From: Ensifer canadensis
GTDB taxonomy: Bacteria; Pseudomonadota; Alphaproteobacteria; Rhizobiales; Rhizobiaceae
Reading direction: 5' to 3'
DNA: 64,000 nt
NCBI RefSeq assembly: GCF_017488845.2
Contig: NZ_CP083370.1
Coordinates: 2,604,001 to 2,668,000 of the forward strand
A model generated the notes under the pieces. The model was given only the letters and a program-made list of their open reading frames with translations. It did not search any database and had not been told where the DNA came from. Positions 51,426 through 60,338 of the stretch are shown here, piece after piece; position 1 is the first letter of the stretch; each line of letters starts with the position of its first letter. Made by a program: the position numbers and the translations under genes.

Positions 51426-52837
51426 CAGGAGATCCTCATTGCGACAGAGGCGGAAGCGTTGGTGATGACACCCATGGCCCGCCATGTCCCGGCATCAATT
51501 CCGAGCACGGCGCTGTTGGCGGAGTTCGACCAGTAGAGATCCGTGCCGGCAACGGTGGAACCGGGGTTGATGGTGCCAGCGGTTTTCTTGAGGGCAAAGG
51601 CGTAGGTACCGATCGCGCCTTGCGAGTTACCGGCGTAGAGGCTGCCTATCTGGGCGGCTGTAGGTTGGTTCCCGTCACGCCAGACGGTGGTATCGACGGA
51701 AACCGTAGTAGCAGCAACGGTGATACCAGTGCCTTGCCCTACAGCGAGTGTGCGGTCCGCCGCCAGGCTCCCACCTCCCGTCAAACCGTTACCGGCGATA
51801 ACCTGGCGAGTTGGGTTGACGGGCGTATAGCCATAGATGCCGTTGAGATCGGCAGCCGTCAGCACCAATTCGTGGGTGTGGCTGGTCGTGGTGACGCTGT
51901 TCGTCGAGGTGTTTGTGACGCTGGTCGGCGTGCCGAGGGTGAAGGAACGGTTCGCCGACAGATCGCCGCCGCCGGTCAAACCATTGCCGGCGGTGATCGT
52001 GCGGCCGGTTGGAACTCCTCCGAGATCCGTCAGCGTTAGGTTGCCGGTATGCCAGACAGCGTAGTTGTTGGCGCCAACGATGTAACGGCACCCGTCGACG
52101 CCGCCGGTATTTGCCAGAAGCATTGCGGTTGCGCCGCCTGTGGCGATGTCGTTCTGGATTCTGAAGCCGAATGCGGTTGTCGCACCATCGTTGTGCTGAA
52201 TGTACCCCTGACGCGTGGCCTGTTTGTAGAACGACACAAACGGGTCGCTGGTGGCGTCGCCTGAATCAATACGGATCGCCTCACCACCCAGCGTGAGCGT
52301 TAGGCGTCCCGACATGTTGACGATGCCGAAATTGTAGGTCGCCGCGCCCATGAGGGCGTCGGCAACGGTCCCTGTCGTCAGGTTCGACGCGTTGTTCGCT
52401 CCCAACGTCGCGCGTGCCGTGGCCGCGTCCGCATCATCCAGCACGGTTTTCATGAACGTCGAGACGCCGAGGGTGGTCAGCGCCGTCGACCCATTGGCAT
52501 CATCAAGCAGCGTGCGGGCAAAGGCCGTCAGCGCCGTCGTCGCGTAGACGTCCAGCGCCGTCGTGTAGATCATCTGGTCGGCGACGGTTACCAATCCCGA
52601 GATCGACTGAAGGCCGGCGTCATACGCTTGAACGTTCGTCCCGATCGCAACGCCGAGCGCGGTCCTGGCAGCACTCGCTGATGTCGCACCGGTACCGCCG
52701 GCCGTGATCGGACGAGCTGCGTTCGCATCCGCCGTCAGGTCGTCGATCAGCGTGTTGTACGGCACGCTCTGAATGGTCGTGTTCGGCACACCTTTGGTGC
52801 CGGCCGGAGGGCTATAGACGCCGCCTGTTCTGGGCAT
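51425..52837 (-). CDS. Phage tail fibre protein with repeat modules
   Basis: 470 residues. It contains repeated fibre motifs: ITAGGTGATSASAARTALGV near the start, and two copies of a GNGLTGGG-x-L-x2-(N/D)R module (ITAGNGLTGGGDLSANRSFT; VIAGNGLTGGGSLAADRTLA), plus YAVWHTGNLT. A histidine-bearing TTSHTHELVL segment is typical of fibre metal or turn sites. It is the host-recognition fibre by inference. ATG at 52837 is preferred over 52843, since GGAGA lies too close to the latter. Confidence 0.82.
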   Translation of the reverse strand: MPRTGGVYSPPAGTKGVPNTTIQSVPYNTLIDDLTADANAARPITAGGTGATSASAARTALGVAIGTNVQAYDAGLQSISGLVTVADQMIYTTALDVYATTALTAFARTLLDDANGSTALTTLGVSTFMKTVLDDADAATARATLGANNASNLTTGTVADALMGAATYNFGIVNMSGRLTLTLGGEAIRIDSGDATSDPFVSFYKQATRQGYIQHNDGATTAFGFRIQNDIATGGATAMLLANTGGVDGCRYIVGANNYAVWHTGNLTLTDLGGVPTGRTITAGNGLTGGGDLSANRSFTLGTPTSVTNTSTNSVTTTSHTHELVLTAADLNGIYGYTPVNPTRQVIAGNGLTGGGSLAADRTLAVGQGTGITVAATTVSVDTTVWRDGNQPTAAQIGSLYAGNSQGAIGTYAFALKKTAGTINPGSTVAGTDLYWSNSANSAVLGIDAGTWRAMGVITNASASVAMRIS

Positions 52838-52850
52838 GGGCATTCTCCAT

Positions 52851-52875
52851 AAAAAAAGGCCCCCGGGTGGGAGCC
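52851..52875 (-). terminator. Intrinsic terminator directly before the tail fibre gene
   Basis: On the minus strand GGCTCCC-ACCC-GGGGGCC forms a 7-pair stem followed by seven T. The T-run ends only 14 bases before the fibre gene's preferred start, abutting its ribosome binding site. Confidence 0.8.
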
Positions 52876-52931
52876 TTGCAAGTTCTGCGGGTTTTCGGTT
52901 TCATCACCCGTGGCAAACCGAGGGGCTAAGC

Positions 52932-53081
52932 ATGTCGATCGACTTGGACGGCGAAGTTGAATGTGGAGTTCAGATGGTCATGGCCGAATATGGCGTCAGC
53001 CGCGAGGAGGCGATAAAGCGGATCCTTCGCGACTGGTTGACGGGTGGCAGCTACATCCCGCTCGACTCCACCGAAGATTGA
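52932..53081 (+). CDS. Very small ribbon-helix-helix-like protein
   Basis: 49 residues (ECGVQMVMAEYGVSREEAIK, RILRDWLTGG), with the helix-turn-helix spacing of ribbon-helix-helix or small AbrB-type regulators. The start follows GAGGGG. It is the first of four plus-strand genes embedded in the leftward structural operon and could regulate them. Confidence 0.55.
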   Translation: MSIDLDGEVECGVQMVMAEYGVSREEAIKRILRDWLTGGSYIPLDSTED

Positions 53082-53133
53082 TTCAATGATGCCGCGTGGC
53101 GAGCATAGTGCTCGTTCAAAAGGGGGAATATTG

Positions 53134-53403
53134 ATGAGCGTTGAAGAGGCAGACCTGATTAGCGATCCGCATACCGTCCCTGTCACGTTCAGCAACATTA
53201 TGCTCGGTGGCGGCTTGGTCAACGGGGTGATCAACTTCACGCTCGGCGTTTTCAGGTTCACCCCCACCACGGATGGAAAGATCCACAACGATCCCATCAT
53301 CTGCAGCAGGATCAGACTTGATCGAGATACGGCAATTACCCTTCGGGATTTCCTCAATCACCAAATCGCATTGCTCGATACCCCGCAGGATAAGGCGAAC
53401 TGA
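53134..53403 (+). CDS. Small phage protein, unknown
   Basis: 89 residues, beta-rich then helical (VTFSNIMLGGGLVNGVINFT, RDTAITLRDFLNHQIALLD). It follows a strong AGGGGGAATATTG site and a small hairpin CGAGCA-TAG-TGCTCG (53100-53114). Similar proteins occur in rhizobial prophages; the function is unknown. Confidence 0.6.
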   Translation: MSVEEADLISDPHTVPVTFSNIMLGGGLVNGVINFTLGVFRFTPTTDGKIHNDPIICSRIRLDRDTAITLRDFLNHQIALLDTPQDKAN

Positions 53404-53444
53404 GCCCATCTTCATTTCCTTTCACTCTCGTGTATCTTCGTGTG

Positions 53445-53759
53445 ATGTCGAACAATCGAGACGGCAGTCTGTGGAGCATTTTGAAAGATCCCGAGACCGA
53501 CTATGGCGTCGTGTGTCAGGTGTTCTTCGGCATCGTCCTGATATTGGCCGGCTTCGGAATTATCGGGTATCAAACCCTAGACTTTCTCCACGATGGCGCC
53601 TGGCAGCCGATTTCGATCATTGACGTAGCAAAGCTGTTCTTCGACGAACCATGGCTGCGCCGACCGACAAGTTGGTATGGCCTTCATTGGTTGCTTGACT
53701 GGATACCCGCAGCTGCTGCCTGTTTTTTCTTCGGAACCACGACTATTCTGTCTTCATGA
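53445..53759 (+). CDS. Membrane protein, unknown, moron-type
   Basis: 104 residues with two hydrophobic segments (VFFGIVLILAGFGIIGYQTL and LLDWIPAAAACFFFGTTTIL). ATG at 53445 is chosen (MSNNRDGSLWSILKDPETDY); no strong ribosome binding site is seen. It could alter the host envelope, as superinfection-exclusion proteins do. Confidence 0.5.
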   Translation: MSNNRDGSLWSILKDPETDYGVVCQVFFGIVLILAGFGIIGYQTLDFLHDGAWQPISIIDVAKLFFDEPWLRRPTSWYGLHWLLDWIPAAAACFFFGTTTILSS

Positions 53760-53831
53760 TCCGGATGGCCGTCCAAGCAACCTGCATAGCAGTAATTGCG
53801 CCTGCCGCGTCGCTCGCTTATGTTGTAGACC

Positions 53832-54077
53832 ATGCAGATCGACCACAATCCACACGAGCCGTCTCACAAAGCGCTGAAAATCATCGGCGTGCTTACGGCT
53901 GTGATCGTCCTGGCCGTGTCTATTCCGCTGACCTTTGGAGTTCGTTGGGTTGCCGAATTGCTCCCCGCCGAGGCTGTCGGAGCATTCGGGATTGCTTTCA
54001 TGGTATTTGCTGCCGGATTTTTCGCCGGCCGCTGGGACGCAGCTCGTCAGTTCCGCACGCCTGGCAGAGAAGAGTAA
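53832..54077 (+). CDS. Membrane protein, unknown, moron-type
   Basis: 81 residues with two membrane helices (IIGVLTAVIVLAVSIPLTFG and GAFGIAFMVFAAGFFAGRW). The N-terminus is polar (MQIDHNPHEPSHKALK). Its 3' end overlaps the end of the convergent virion gene by 31 bases. No family is recognised. Confidence 0.5.
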   Translation: MQIDHNPHEPSHKALKIIGVLTAVIVLAVSIPLTFGVRWVAELLPAEAVGAFGIAFMVFAAGFFAGRWDAARQFRTPGREE

Positions 54078-56095
54078 CCCGCCAAGCCGCCAGATCTTGC
54101 CAAAGCTCGAACCGTCGAAGCCCGTTGCTGGTCGACCACGTTCTTCTCACCGCGCCGAAGGATCGCCTCGACGATCTGGTCTCGGGTCGAACCGGTGGCA
54201 ACGCTGAGACGGCCGATATCTTCCGCCAGTTTGCCGGCGTTGGTATCGGCATTCCCCTGCACCACCCTTTTCATGATCGACTTGAACAGCTTGGCTGCCG
54301 TTCCTGTCAGCGTCGCATCAGAGGGGATTTCCTGCCCCTTCGATACCTCGTCGAGAAACTGATTGAACCGCGACCCCATGGCCGTGTCTGAGCCACGCGT
54401 GACGCGGTTCGCCGTGTCGGCAAAGACATTCTCGCGGTCAATCGAATTAAGCACGTTGTCGGCCCTGTCCTCGCCGAACAGCATACCCAGCTTTTCGCGG
54501 TTCCAGTCGCCCTCACCTCTGACCGTCTTGCGCAGCGCGTTCAGGTCGTTGGCTTCCGTGCCGATCGCCCGGTAAACCTCCCCGAGGGAGCTTTGCTGCA
54601 TGCGAAGGGGCACGCCCGACGGTCCGATCATCTCGCCCTGGGGCAGCGCGCCCTGGCGGAGGGTTTCGTCAAGTTCTGACGGGCGCATGGCGGTGGCACC
54701 ATTGTTCATGATTGAACGCCCCTCACCCAAGGCCTCACGCTGGCGCGCGATTTCCGCGAACTGCCCATCGACTTCCTTGATCCGCGGCACCGAAGCGCGC
54801 AGGCCGTCGTCAATCATCTGACGCGCCTCTGTCAGGGCCGAAATGACCTTCGGGTTCTGCTCCGTTTCGAGAATGCCATCGATCGCCTGTCGGGTTTCGA
54901 ACGCGATAGCCGGATCGGTCGTGACCATGTCTTGCCCATTGACGTTGAGCATCTGCCGGACGTTTCGCAACTGGCGCTGGGCCGGCCCGCGCATCCGCTG
55001 GATCTCGTCATCGAGAGCATCGGCAATCGGGATGAAATCGTAATTCGACCTCTCCGCCATCACCGGCCCATAGCGACGCCTCACCTGGTCCTGGTCCGCC
55101 GCTAGCGATCGATCAACGCGCGACGGCACCGGATCCGGACCGAGATTGTCGGCGACATCCGCACGCAGCCGAGTGTTGGCGAGGTCGCTACGCTCGTTGA
55201 GCGGATCCACGATAAGACCGCGAGTGCCCGGTCGAGCTGCTGCGCCGCGAGCCACGCCGAGCCATTCGGGCGAGACGTCGGCCAGCATGGCATTGGGCCC
55301 AAGCTGCTCAAGGGAATCACGATATCGGCCGACTTTCGACGGATCGGATAGCTCGTCGACGACATAGCGCCGCGCCTGGTCGGTGACCGTGGAAAGCGCA
55401 TCGTTGCTTTCACCCAGGATTTTGCGGGCGAGCGAGGATGCGAGCTTGTTGGCGCCGGCGGCGACGGGCAGCATGACAACGCCTGTCCCTACACCGACGC
55501 CAGTTTCAAAGGCGGCTTGCTTGGCTCTCTCTTTCGCGCCACCTTCGCCAGCACCGAAGCCCTGAACCGCGCCCGTCCCACCGCCAGCGACGCCAGCAGA
55601 GACGAGGCGAGACCCAACAGACGCACCGGTATTGCCGAGGGCATAGTTACCGATCGCAGGAGCTGCCCGTAAAAGCGCAGCAGCCGAGCCAACGCCGCCC
55701 GCGATCTGCAGGCCGGTCGATAGCTTCGGATTATCCGTGTCGTACTCGTCGTCTTTCCGACGCTGGATATTGAGCGCCTGGTCGTAGCGCTCGCCCCATG
55801 TCTGGCCAGGCAGCTTTTCATAGCTATCCGGCAAGAACGGGTCGACCAGCGGGGCGAACGTCGCATTCGTGGCGGCGTCGAGCTCGTCGAGATAAGAGCC
55901 AATCCCAAGCGTTCCCCGGGCGACCGATCGGACCGCCCCCTCAACGCCACCAGAGCGCGCTGGGGCGTTCCCCTTGCCGCCGGCAGCCAGTTGCGTCGCG
56001 ATTTCGTTGACGGTGGCTTCCTGCTGTTCTGGCGACAGCGTTTTAAAGCTGTCGTCGACCTGAACCTTGACGCCGTTGACCGTGAGAGTTCCCAT
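54047..56095 (-). CDS. Large virion protein, possibly internal or ejected
   Basis: 682 residues. The N-terminus (MGTLTVNGVKVQVDDSFKTL, then LSPEQQEATVNEIAT) is a recognisable start module of phage internal proteins. A Gly/Ala-rich amphipathic stretch (ALLRAAPAIGNYALGNTGAS, GVGVGTGVVMLPVAAGANKL) around 160-240 could insert in membrane, and the rest is helical and charged. By position after the lysozyme-domain protein it is a candidate ejection protein. ATG at 56095 overlaps the previous stop as TAATG. Confidence 0.65.
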   Translation of the reverse strand: MGTLTVNGVKVQVDDSFKTLSPEQQEATVNEIATQLAAGGKGNAPARSGGVEGAVRSVARGTLGIGSYLDELDAATNATFAPLVDPFLPDSYEKLPGQTWGERYDQALNIQRRKDDEYDTDNPKLSTGLQIAGGVGSAAALLRAAPAIGNYALGNTGASVGSRLVSAGVAGGGTGAVQGFGAGEGGAKERAKQAAFETGVGVGTGVVMLPVAAGANKLASSLARKILGESNDALSTVTDQARRYVVDELSDPSKVGRYRDSLEQLGPNAMLADVSPEWLGVARGAAARPGTRGLIVDPLNERSDLANTRLRADVADNLGPDPVPSRVDRSLAADQDQVRRRYGPVMAERSNYDFIPIADALDDEIQRMRGPAQRQLRNVRQMLNVNGQDMVTTDPAIAFETRQAIDGILETEQNPKVISALTEARQMIDDGLRASVPRIKEVDGQFAEIARQREALGEGRSIMNNGATAMRPSELDETLRQGALPQGEMIGPSGVPLRMQQSSLGEVYRAIGTEANDLNALRKTVRGEGDWNREKLGMLFGEDRADNVLNSIDRENVFADTANRVTRGSDTAMGSRFNQFLDEVSKGQEIPSDATLTGTAAKLFKSIMKRVVQGNADTNAGKLAEDIGRLSVATGSTRDQIVEAILRRGEKNVVDQQRASTVRALARSGGLAGYSSLPGVRN

Positions 56096-58287
56096 TAATC
56101 TCCATAGCTCCAATTGACGCCGGTTTGGGTCTTTTTGGTCCCCTCATTCGGGGTGGGCCCATTCGGGATTTTGTAGTTTTCCAGCGGGTTTTGCATCTCG
56201 CGGATACGCTTACGGCCTTCGGCAGGCGTGATTTCCCGATCGGCGACGGCATCGGCGATGACGCCCATCTGCTGCTCGTATTCGGAAATCCCGCGCATGG
56301 TCTGGAAGATAAGCTCGTTGCCGCCTGGCTGGTTAATGATGCGGGGCAGTGATGCCCGGAACATCCTGATATCGGCATCGGACATCGGGCCGGAACCCGG
56401 AGCGCGCTGCTCAGGGACCATTTTCTCGAGCAATGCAGATGCAGCCTGAATGTCGCTCGTGCCTTCTCCGATCGGAATGCCCCAATCGCCCGCAATCTTC
56501 TTGAAGCCACCCTCGATGCCCTGCGGCACATTGGCGAAGATGCCTTCTAGCCGGTTGATCTGACCCATACGCGCCCGAGCCTGCATGCCAGCATCGGATA
56601 GAGCAGCGAACGATTCAGCATTCTTCTTGTCCAGGTTCTCATAGAACTTGTCGCTCTCGCCGACGCTGACGTTCGTCGTTCCGGCACCGGCTTTGCGTTG
56701 CGCCTGCTCCCATTCGAGCGGGCCGAGCGGTGTGCGCCCGTTCTTTGTCTCGAACTCCCGATAATACTCGTAGTTTTGCCGATCGGCCGTCGGCTTCTGC
56801 GCATCAGGGTATTCGGCAATGACCTGCCCCGTCTGGTTATCGACCAGCCGGCCGTTGACGACAGAGGTCTCACGCTTGCGAGGAGCATTCAGGTCCTGCT
56901 GCAGTTTCCTCATTTCAAGCTGCCGCATCGGATCGTTGGCAAGCATCTGCTGCTCAATCATCGATCGGGCAACGGCTTTCATCTCAGGCGTGGCAAAGTC
57001 GTTCGCCAGCAGTTCGTAAAGACGGGGGTCGACGCCGCCTGCCGACTGCGCAACTTGCGATGGCTGCTGCTGACCAACTGCCTCTGCCTGGGCGATCTGC
57101 TGCGGGGTCGCGGGCGCCCCACTCGTCAGAGCCGGCATAATGCCACCTTGGGCACTGGCAAGCTGCTGTGAACCTTGGAACTGCGCGGGGATGCCTTCCG
57201 GTAACGGCTGCGACTGAGGTGGAACAGGAAGCGCTGAAATGTCACGCGGTTGCTCCATGCCGGGCGCCTGAGCACTCCTTCCCGGGAACCGAGCGGCATA
57301 CTCCGGCGTCTGCTCATAGGCCACGACCTCGTCGGACAGCGATGCGCCGGCCTGAGCGGCACCAGACTGCGCAGCAGGATCCACGAATGGTGAGACGAAG
57401 GGGCTCGTCGCCGGCATGGTACTGCTCGCCATCGCCGTGACCGCGTCTGCCGCCGTATCCGGCATGCCGATCGACGGGTCGAGGCTGGCAACCTCCCGCG
57501 ACTGCGGCTGACCTTGGAACTTCGGCAGGTAGGCATTCGCCGAGCTCATGCGCGCCGCTGCCTCGCCGCCAGGGCGGTTCCATCCGGCGAACTGCCATGC
57601 GCGGTTCATAAGCTGCTGCGCTTCCTCGACAGACTTCGCGTTGTTCAGCGCCGCGACGAGGTTCGGATCTTCCTGAAGGAAGAATTCAGTCTGAGTTTGC
57701 GGGCTAATCGCACCAGGTTTCTCACCCTTCTGGCCGGCGAACGAATAGAGAGCTTCCAGACGAGGGCCGCGCCAAGACATGATGCCGCCAGCTGTACCGG
57801 GAGCACCTCGTTCGCTCGGGTCGCTCCAAGAGCGGTTTGCATTGCCCGGGGAGAACCGGCTTTCCGCATTGCCGGTGGACGCGACGGCGGCGAGGCCAAA
57901 CGGGTTCGTGATGCCGCCCTTCACAGTGTCCATAAAGCCGGAATAGACGTCGCCGCTCGTCGTCGTCGAGATATTCCCGCGGCTGTCTACCTTTGGCATG
58001 TTGCCACCCATCGCCGCCGGGTTTGTTGCTGCCGAAGGCGCCGTCGCATTGCCGAGGATCGAGTTGTAAAGCGTCGAGGCCGCATCGGTCCCGGCCTTCT
58101 CGGATCTATCGGCACGATATTTGCCAATGCCGACCGCCGCGCCCTTGAGCATTGCTCCGATGCCCTCGGCAACGTTCTTCGGCTGGTTGCCCATAATCTG
58201 ACGCGCCAAGGCGTCCTGCATCTCACGCTTGCGGGCGAGCGACTGCGCCGTTTCGCCAGTAGTGCCGCCGAAGAGAAACCCGACCAT
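56095..58287 (-). CDS. Virion protein with lysozyme-like domain
   Basis: 730 residues. Residues ~118-250 (NPFGLAAVASTGNAESRFSP, TAGGIMSWRGPRLEALYSFA, AQQLMNRAWQFAGWNR) match phage tail lysozyme domains, with the likely catalytic Glu in GNAESRF. Such domains open the cell wall during DNA entry. A Gln/Pro-rich middle (SQVAQSAGG, PPQSQPLPEGIPAQF) is probably disordered, and a helical C-terminal region follows. It overlaps both neighbours by one base. Confidence 0.78.
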   Translation of the reverse strand: MVGFLFGGTTGETAQSLARKREMQDALARQIMGNQPKNVAEGIGAMLKGAAVGIGKYRADRSEKAGTDAASTLYNSILGNATAPSAATNPAAMGGNMPKVDSRGNISTTTSGDVYSGFMDTVKGGITNPFGLAAVASTGNAESRFSPGNANRSWSDPSERGAPGTAGGIMSWRGPRLEALYSFAGQKGEKPGAISPQTQTEFFLQEDPNLVAALNNAKSVEEAQQLMNRAWQFAGWNRPGGEAAARMSSANAYLPKFQGQPQSREVASLDPSIGMPDTAADAVTAMASSTMPATSPFVSPFVDPAAQSGAAQAGASLSDEVVAYEQTPEYAARFPGRSAQAPGMEQPRDISALPVPPQSQPLPEGIPAQFQGSQQLASAQGGIMPALTSGAPATPQQIAQAEAVGQQQPSQVAQSAGGVDPRLYELLANDFATPEMKAVARSMIEQQMLANDPMRQLEMRKLQQDLNAPRKRETSVVNGRLVDNQTGQVIAEYPDAQKPTADRQNYEYYREFETKNGRTPLGPLEWEQAQRKAGAGTTNVSVGESDKFYENLDKKNAESFAALSDAGMQARARMGQINRLEGIFANVPQGIEGGFKKIAGDWGIPIGEGTSDIQAASALLEKMVPEQRAPGSGPMSDADIRMFRASLPRIINQPGGNELIFQTMRGISEYEQQMGVIADAVADREITPAEGRKRIREMQNPLENYKIPNGPTPNEGTKKTQTGVNWSYGD

Positions 58288-59888
58288 TATTTCTTCCTTC
58301 CTGCTGCAAAGAGCGCGCCATAGTCGACGCGGCGGAGGCCGTCACTGCCCTTGCGAACAGCATCAGGGCGCTTCTTCTCGACGTCTTGGGCCATCACACC
58401 GATGTGCCGTTTGCCGTCGTTGTGTTGGCCCCGGTAGGAATACTCGTAGAGCCCATGGCCTTTCAGCTCCCCGACCTTCTCGATGTCCTTCTTTGCGGTT
58501 TTGTCGGAAAGCGTGAACATGCCGGCGAGGCCGCCGAGAACTGAGCCGATGCCAGCCTGTTTCTGATTGTAGGCGCCGACCTTGTTGGCATAGTCCTGCT
58601 GAACCATCCCGGCATAGTCGATGTTCGGGATGCTCTGACCTTGCGTCGGCACGAAATTCGGGTTGTTCACCTGAGCGCCCGACATGAGGCTGACGATTTC
58701 GTTGATCGGTTGGTTGCGCAGCGCGTATTGCTCGTTGAGATACTGGGCGCGTGCCTGGTTCTGCGCCGCAAGCTGCGCCTGCTGGGCATTGAACGTCTGA
58801 TCTTTGAGCGCGTTATTCGCCGCGGTCTGGGACTGGTTGTTCTGGTACATCTGCTGATTGGCGGAGTTCCCGAATGTGGCCGAGGCTAGGCCCTGATCGA
58901 ACTTCTGCTGCTGCGCGGTGTTGTTCGCCTGCAGCTGCGCCTGGTTCTGGCCAAACTGCTGCTGCTGGGCAGCATTGCCGAGCTGCATATTGTTCGCGTT
59001 CTGCCCATACTGCTGCTGCTGCGCGGTGTTTGCGAACTGACCGCTCGACAGCATCTGGTTATAGGCCTGCTGCTGCGCGCTGTTCTGGAAACCCGCCTGG
59101 TCACGAGCGAGGCCGGCAAGACGCGATTGCTCCTGACCGGCATTGAGAATCGCGCCAAACCGAGCGTCATTCTCCTGCCGCGTCGCCGCATCGATAGCAC
59201 GGTTAAACGCCTCTGAACCCGGCTGCAGGCCCTGGTTCGCCAACTGCGTTTCTAGGGCGGCGCGGCTGCGTTCGAGCTGCGGGTTCATCCGCTCCATCAG
59301 CGCATTTTCATAGCGTGAGGTGTCGGCGCTGTAGGCGTACGTCTTGGTGATGTCGCCCGCGTCGCCCAGTGTCTTCTGGATCGTGCCGGCGTCGGCGACA
59401 CCCTTCTGGATGTTTCCTGCGTTCGCAATCGTGCTCTGAACGTTGCCGGCATTGCCGAGGCTGGTTTGCAGGTTCGGGCCCGATCCATACTGCGCATACT
59501 GCGGCAGTCCGACCTTGGACGGGTCACCAGCAGCCGGCGCGCCGCTTAGATTGAACGGCTTGCCAAGCAGATCCTGCAACCGTCCCGACTGAGAATTCGC
59601 CAGCTTCGACAAATTGAGTTCTGCCGCGTCGTTCTGCGTCTTGATGGCCTGCTGCCCAGGCGACAGCGTCTGCGTGGCTGTCCACGTCGGCAGATCGTAG
59701 ACGGCGCCGCTCATCGGGTCCGTCCACTTGTTGGTGCCGCTCTGGCTGTACGTCAGGCTGCCGTCTGGCGTCACCTGATTGACGTTGCCGAGATAGCCAT
59801 TGGCGATTGCCGTGCCGATGTTCGTCGACGTCTGTGCGGACGCCGTTTCGCGCGGGTCTGGTGCCTTCGGTGTTTTGCTTTTGCCCAT
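58287..59888 (-). CDS. Virion/fibre protein with Gln/Asn-rich region and S74-type chaperone domain
   Basis: 533 residues. The C-terminal ~70 residues (LSDKTAKKDIEKVGELKGHG, LYEYSYRGQHNDGKRHIGVM, AQDVEKKRPDAV) are an intramolecular chaperone (peptidase S74) domain, which trimerises fibres and then cuts itself off; Ser in LSDKTAKKDI is the likely nucleophile. Residues ~270-390 are an unusual low-complexity Gln/Asn/Ala region (SAQQQAYNQMLSSGQFANTA). Position suggests a structural or tail-spike role. Confidence 0.75.
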   Translation of the reverse strand: MGKSKTPKAPDPRETASAQTSTNIGTAIANGYLGNVNQVTPDGSLTYSQSGTNKWTDPMSGAVYDLPTWTATQTLSPGQQAIKTQNDAAELNLSKLANSQSGRLQDLLGKPFNLSGAPAAGDPSKVGLPQYAQYGSGPNLQTSLGNAGNVQSTIANAGNIQKGVADAGTIQKTLGDAGDITKTYAYSADTSRYENALMERMNPQLERSRAALETQLANQGLQPGSEAFNRAIDAATRQENDARFGAILNAGQEQSRLAGLARDQAGFQNSAQQQAYNQMLSSGQFANTAQQQQYGQNANNMQLGNAAQQQQFGQNQAQLQANNTAQQQKFDQGLASATFGNSANQQMYQNNQSQTAANNALKDQTFNAQQAQLAAQNQARAQYLNEQYALRNQPINEIVSLMSGAQVNNPNFVPTQGQSIPNIDYAGMVQQDYANKVGAYNQKQAGIGSVLGGLAGMFTLSDKTAKKDIEKVGELKGHGLYEYSYRGQHNDGKRHIGVMAQDVEKKRPDAVRKGSDGLRRVDYGALFAAGRKK

Positions 59889-59891
59889 GAT

Positions 59892-60338
59892 TTACCTCCG
59901 ATTGACGGGATGCGCCCGCCAGTCGTCATCTGTCAGAGTGAACAGGATTTCCGCCTCGTCGCGACCACGCAGGCGAGGAATGCGATAAGCTTTGAAGCCG
60001 AACCGCTCGGCGATTTCGATCATGACCGCGTTGCGTTCCGAGACTCGCAAAACGACGATCTGGCAGCCGATCTGATCGAACGGGTAGCCGAACATGCCTT
60101 TGAGCATCGGACGCGTCAGCCAGCGCTTGCAGGTCGAAGCCGAGGACAGTTCGATAACCCCGGCTTCTGGTGCGTAATTGTGAAACACAACGCCCGCGAC
60201 CAGTTGATCCTGGTCGACAAGACCGAGCGTCGTGAAATTCTCGAAACCCCGATCGCAGCCGGTAATGTGGCTGGCGACGAAATGTGCGATGGCGGCGTTG
60301 TCGGCCGGATTAGCTGCCCCGCCCCAGACAAGCCTCAT
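59892..60338 (-). CDS. GNAT-type acetyltransferase in the structural operon
   Basis: 148 residues. The fold order fits GNAT: LVDQDQLVAGVVFHNYAPEA as strands 2-4, a CoA-loop-like region before LKGMFGYPFDQIGCQIVVLR and the SERNAVMIEIAERFGFKAYR end. Phages commonly place such a protein between head-tail genes, and its target is unknown. Its ATG overlaps the upstream stop by four bases. Confidence 0.75.
   Translation of the reverse strand: MRLVWGGAANPADNAAIAHFVASHITGCDRGFENFTTLGLVDQDQLVAGVVFHNYAPEAGVIELSSASTCKRWLTRPMLKGMFGYPFDQIGCQIVVLRVSERNAVMIEIAERFGFKAYRIPRLRGRDEAEILFTLTDDDWRAHPVNRR

Noticed and set aside
53756..54391. Plus-strand frame of 211 codons through the moron region
   Set aside because: Crosses two better-supported frames with membrane helices and good starts, and its own composition is Arg/Cys/Ser shadow-like.
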